From a virus: DNA of 41,654 bases. The position numbers were made by a program, and so were the translations under genes. The stretch spans positions 1 through 41,654 of the IMG/VR virus record IMGVR_UViG_3300009788_000174; one strand, written 5' to 3'. Position 1 is the stretch's first letter. Each line of letters starts with the position of its first letter. Below are positions 39,128 through 41,654 of this stretch, piece after piece. Under the pieces are notes generated by a model, which was not told the origin of the DNA, did not search any database, and saw only the letters and a list, made by a program, of their open reading frames with translations.

Positions 39128-39293
39128 GTGACACCTTCACGTCACCAATGCGACCGCCCTTGATAATCTTAACCATAGCCCGCACCTTGGCTGCTGCGTC
39201 CTCCTTGCTTCTAGCTTCAACCTCAATAGCAAAGGGAATACTTTCATAGAAGCCAAGACTATCTTCAATACTGAGGTTAATTTGATATGTCAA
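39120..39293 (-). CDS. Small protein, paralogue of its upstream neighbour
   Basis: A 57-residue protein best started at TTG 39293, where GAGGAG is eight bases upstream (a GTG at 39302 is too close to it). It aligns with 39290-39469: YQINLSIEDSLGFYESIPFA with VHLGITNPHGSYEVIPFY, then VRAMVKIIK with VRLLVKSIG. Tandem duplication gave the pair. Function unknown; the fold may be alpha/beta. Confidence 0.62.
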   Translation of the reverse strand: MTYQINLSIEDSLGFYESIPFAIEVEARSKEDAAAKVRAMVKIIKGGRIGDVKVSHD

Positions 39294-39469
39294 AATGACC
39301 ACTCCTCTGTTGTAATTTCCATGACTTGACTATCGACATCACCAATGCTCTTAACAAGAAGTCTTACCCGTTGAAGAACATCAGCGTAGTCTGCCCCTTC
39401 TATATAGAATGGAATGACTTCATAGCTTCCATGAGGATTCGTGATACCTAGATGTACTCGATGTATCAT
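39290..39469 (-). CDS. Small protein, paralogue of its downstream neighbour
   Basis: A 59-residue protein (MIHRVHLGITNPHGSYEVIP, FYIEGADYADVLQRVRLLVK), starting in an ATGA overlap with dut and ending with a four-base overlap with the paralogue 39120-39293. It shares L-x-I ... G-x-YE-x-IPF-x-IE and the R-x-x-VK helix with it. The duplicated pair probably forms a dimer or paired subunits. Confidence 0.62.
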   Translation of the reverse strand: MIHRVHLGITNPHGSYEVIPFYIEGADYADVLQRVRLLVKSIGDVDSQVMEITTEEWSF

Positions 39470-39906
39470 CGGCCCGACGAACCGAAGCCCGCCTCTCCAC
39501 GAGCAGAAACAGGTAGCTCGTTAACCTTAACAATTGTCGGGTGATAGACCTGGATAAAGATTGCCTGAACAATTCTGTCTCCCTTCTTAATGGTGACGTC
39601 TTGGTTACCGGTGTTGAGAAGCACGATGCCCCACTCACCACGGTATGAACTGTCGATCACGCCAGCAATGACAGTAATACCTTGTCTGAATGCGAGCCCT
39701 GACCTGTCACGTAGTAGGACACCATAGCGTGGACTAAAGCAAGTGAACATGTCAGTGGGGACACGACGGCGTTCACCCGGTGGGATTACAACCAGTCCTG
39801 CACTGTGGATATCGAGGCCGGCATCAGCACAGTAGCAATGCCCCTGAGGATCGGACCACTTTGGTAGTGTACCATCGGGGCCGAGTTTGATCATCAAATC
39901 AAGCAT
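39466..39906 (-). CDS. dut: dUTPase (trimeric type)
   Basis: A 146-residue dUTPase, which cleaves dUTP to dUMP and keeps uracil out of DNA while giving substrate to thymidylate synthase. All five family motifs are visible: AGLDI (29-33), RSGLA (68-72), GVIDSSYRG (82-90) with the catalytic Asp, GDRIVQ (109-114) and RGEAGFGSSG (136-145). GGAG lies before the ATG. Motif 5 has the GFGSSG needed for the phosphate lid. It shares an operon with thyX, so the pyrimidine pathway is grouped. Confidence 0.95.
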   Translation of the reverse strand: MLDLMIKLGPDGTLPKWSDPQGHCYCADAGLDIHSAGLVVIPPGERRRVPTDMFTCFSPRYGVLLRDRSGLAFRQGITVIAGVIDSSYRGEWGIVLLNTGNQDVTIKKGDRIVQAIFIQVYHPTIVKVNELPVSARGEAGFGSSGR

Positions 39907-39917
39907 GTTGTCTCCTA

Positions 39918-40163
39918 TTAAAGGGGAACTTTAGTTAGATCAGACGCATCCCGCCGCTTGGCAAACTCTGCATACATGCCGGCGGGGGCAATATGTAGCA
40001 TGTTACAATGGTCCATGTGAGTGAGTAGTCGGTCCATGTCATGGGCTGGGCCTTGATACACACCCCTACCATAGACAAGATTACCATTGTTGCTGATGAA
40101 CATGACTTCCCAGATGTCGTTGGCCTTACATCTCCAGACCTTGAGCTTATCAGGTAGACTCAT
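39918..40163 (-). CDS. Small hypothetical protein
   Basis: An 81-residue protein (WRCKANDIWEVMFISNNGNL, VYGRGVYQGPAHDMDRLLTH) with an alpha/beta character. It overlaps the previous gene by four bases (ATGA-type junction). No family is recognised. Confidence 0.58.
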   Translation of the reverse strand: MSLPDKLKVWRCKANDIWEVMFISNNGNLVYGRGVYQGPAHDMDRLLTHMDHCNMLHIAPAGMYAEFAKRRDASDLTKVPL

Positions 40164-40453
40164 AGCTTGGTGTATGCCTCCTTCGCCTGGTTGATCTTCT
40201 TGGTAACCAAATCAATCATGGTGTTGAGTAGACACTGAATCTCTTCGGATCGGAACGTGTCACTCATCATTACACCAGCCGTGAGTGTTACCGGCCCACC
40301 AGTATTGGCATATATCTTAAAGGTGACATCCCTGTCATCACGCATCCCTTTGAGCTTCTCTCTGTCGAGGGTGAGGTTGCTAATCTTACCAGTCAACTTG
40401 TCAGCAAACTCAAGACGTTGTTGTAGTGTGTTACGTAAAATCGGATTCATCAT
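40160..40453 (-). CDS. Small hypothetical protein
   Basis: A 97-residue protein from ATG 40453 or 40450 (GGGAGACCG precedes them). It has a helical N-terminus (RNTLQQRLEFADKLTGKI), a middle strand region (DVTFKIYANTGGPVTLTAGV) and a C-terminal helix (MIDLVTKKINQAKEAYTKL). It overlaps the preceding gene by 23 bases. No family is recognised. Confidence 0.58.
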   Translation of the reverse strand: MMNPILRNTLQQRLEFADKLTGKISNLTLDREKLKGMRDDRDVTFKIYANTGGPVTLTAGVMMSDTFRSEEIQCLLNTMIDLVTKKINQAKEAYTKL

Positions 40454-40742
40454 CGGTCTCCCAACCAAGTTGTCTAGCGAATTCAACCTCACTTAAATGG
40501 ATAAATTCCTGTTGCTTTGCTACTTCCTTGCTCGTGCGTAGTTCGTGGTACCTCTTCATCTCTCCCTCGTTCATGTACTGTGGCGTAGTCTCAATGAACC
40601 GTACCTCTGCTGGCCATGGCGTACTCCGTGTCCTTGTTAGTTCACAGACTACACACTCATCGGTGTTAATCTTACCACCACATGTGGGACAACGCCAGGG
40701 CCCAGGGTCCATGATACATTGCAGTCCAATTGACTCCATCAT
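40431..40742 (-). CDS. Zinc-ribbon protein
   Basis: A 103-residue protein with WRCPTCGGKINTDECVVCEL near residues 16-35: a CxxC ... CxxC zinc ribbon. The rest is charged and helical (EGEMKRYHELRTSKEVAKQQ). Its coding sequence contains a GGGCCC core (40698-40703), which may be under two kinds of selection. The ATG overlaps the TGA of the gene before. Confidence 0.64.
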   Translation of the reverse strand: MMESIGLQCIMDPGPWRCPTCGGKINTDECVVCELTRTRSTPWPAEVRFIETTPQYMNEGEMKRYHELRTSKEVAKQQEFIHLSEVEFARQLGWETDDESDFT

Positions 40743-40882
40743 TCCTCTCCCTCTTCATCTCTGCACATAGGAGAGTCCCCGCCCGCATTCTCATGTATGT
40801 AGAGGTACTCACAATCATGAGGCACAGCCTTACCACAACCCAGTCCACATGGGACTTCCACTTTGAATAGACACTCCATCAT
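40739..40882 (-). CDS. Very small cysteine-rich protein
   Basis: A 47-residue ORF (MMECLFKVEVPCGLGCGKAV, PHDCEYLYIHENAGGDSPMC) with five cysteines. It begins in an ATGA overlap with 40879-41106 and ends in one with 40431-40742, filling the gap exactly. Spacing of Cys residues may bind metal. No family is known to me. Confidence 0.52.
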   Translation of the reverse strand: MMECLFKVEVPCGLGCGKAVPHDCEYLYIHENAGGDSPMCRDEEGEE

Positions 40883-41106
40883 ACAAACACCTTTACACTC
40901 AACCCTCTAGTGTTTGGATCAGATGTCAGTGCGACGGTCACTGGGCCCGGGGCTAACACATCATGCAGTGGCGTGACGTACTTCTTAACTATCTCCCGAT
41001 CCATACGGTTGAGATCCTCACTTGTAATTGTGAAAGTAACACCCCTTTTCACACCTGTCCTAATGAGATTGTCAAACACTGCAACCCATGTAGCTGGATC
41101 ATGCAT
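40879..41106 (-). CDS. Small hypothetical protein after thyX
   Basis: A 75-residue protein (ATWVAVFDNLIRTGVKRGVT, TITSEDLNRMDREIVKKYVT, VTVALTSDPNTRGLSVKVFV) with alpha and beta stretches. It shares TAATG with the thyX stop. No family is recognised. Confidence 0.58.
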   Translation of the reverse strand: MHDPATWVAVFDNLIRTGVKRGVTFTITSEDLNRMDREIVKKYVTPLHDVLAPGPVTVALTSDPNTRGLSVKVFV

Positions 41107-41654
41107 TAGACCTTACCCCTTTCCTTGACGTACCCATCCCATCTCTTAACACCACACTTGGGACATGGCCCAGGTTTCTCTGTCCCTTGCACTATGGTAT
41201 GACCACACTGATTGCATGTCCACTTAGCGAATCGCGACTCATAACTGCCATCACCCATAGCTTGCAGATCTGCGAAGATAGCTGGGGCTTGCTTCTTAAC
41301 AGTCCCGGCAATGGATCGAAAGACCTGTTGAATCTCTACCTCTGCATGTGGCGACGTGCGTTGCACAATCATGTGCCTCAGTGCCCTTGCATTAGCGGTG
41401 AAGATGATGTTGGTACTGATACCCATCGGTGCTATCCTACGTATCAGCGACGTCATCTGCTTCTTCAATGCGAACGACTTGTCAGTGTTGTCCTCAATGA
41501 GCAGCTTGTTAAGGGTAACAATAGCCTCCCTTATATCGGCCACCGCACCATCGATGACACCCCGAGGTAACCTGTCTAACTCATCCTTCGTAGGCATAAT
41601 GAGCCGTAGATCCTGCAATCTGACGTATCGGAGCGACTCTTGGGAATAGGCACA
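41106..41654 (-). CDS. thyX: FAD-dependent thymidylate synthase with C-terminal zinc ribbon (5' end missing)
   Basis: The frame is open to the right edge, so the N-terminus lies outside; 182 residues are visible. The first visible residues, CAYSQESLRYV, match the ThyX S-x-R-Y region. The following NARALRHMIVQRTSPHAEVE, continuing IQQV (visible residues 88-111), is the ThyX C-terminal signature (N-A-R ... R ... A-x-x-E-I). ThyX makes dTMP from dUMP with FAD and folate. The last about 45 residues add a zinc ribbon (CNQCGHTIVQGT ... CPKCG), an extension not usual for ThyX. It heads the visible part of the dut operon, supplying dTMP from dUTPase product. Confidence 0.9.
   Translation of the reverse strand, partial: CAYSQESLRYVRLQDLRLIMPTKDELDRLPRGVIDGAVADIREAIVTLNKLLIEDNTDKSFALKKQMTSLIRRIAPMGISTNIIFTANARALRHMIVQRTSPHAEVEIQQVFRSIAGTVKKQAPAIFADLQAMGDGSYESRFAKWTCNQCGHTIVQGTEKPGPCPKCGVKRWDGYVKERGKV

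Overview
The window is most of the genome of a tailed bacteriophage with siphovirus-type gene order. The evidence is a GpA-like large terminase, a portal, a scaffold, a P22-coat-like major capsid protein, two tail-tube proteins, a G/GT tail chaperone pair with a -1 frameshift heptamer, a 1123-residue tape measure and a large tail hub. No integrase, DNA polymerase, RNA polymerase, tRNA or rRNA was recognised. The host is unknown; Sec-type and twin-arginine-type signal sequences and ordinary Shine-Dalgarno sites only say bacterial. Coding extends past both edges, with a partial gene at 1-146 and a ThyX cut at 41654.

Layout. Positions 1-1995 (minus strand) hold a ParB-like protein and two small genes. 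Positions 1996-2469 are a divergent control region: two inverted copies of a sigma70-type promoter, each followed by a similar leader. The plus-strand operon 2470-7146 encodes a primase-polymerase/SF3 helicase, a nucleotide-metabolism protein, a DnaQ-like exonuclease and three small overlapping ORFs. Two of these carry short pieces resembling the phage's own terminase and capsid protein. The long minus-strand block 33368-7143 is the virion cluster, read from a promoter at 33412-33440: secreted serine protease, small genes and a membrane protein, beta-helix protein, terminase, portal, LamG-like and solenoid-repeat proteins, connector, scaffold, capsid, tail tube twice, chaperones, tape measure, tail tip. 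Positions 33441-34819 are a repeat-rich non-coding gap. The plus-strand genes 34820-38022 include a second ParB-like protein and small zinc-binding proteins. A second repeat-rich non-coding gap (38070-38881) lies between converging transcription units. The minus-strand operon from 41654 to 38924 carries thyX, dut and a string of tightly overlapping small genes.

How the parts fit. DNA synthesis is served by primase-helicase, exonuclease, ThyX and dUTPase. The two tail-tube genes are near-identical except for one segment and differ in start codon (ATG versus TTG). Two paralogous proteins built of about 20-residue SNTLTFSQ-type repeats sit at opposite ends of the head/tail cluster.

The most distinctive regulatory feature is a 12-bp dyad close to GTTAAGCTTAAC. 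It lies between a hairpin and the ribosome binding site of several genes on both strands, and twice in each leader of the control region. It looks like the operator of an undescribed phage-wide control circuit. Other candidates for novelty are the capsid and terminase fragments at 6.3-6.8 kb, the GGGCCC-rich repeats, and an about 105-bp dyad element shared by the control region and the 38.4-kb gap.
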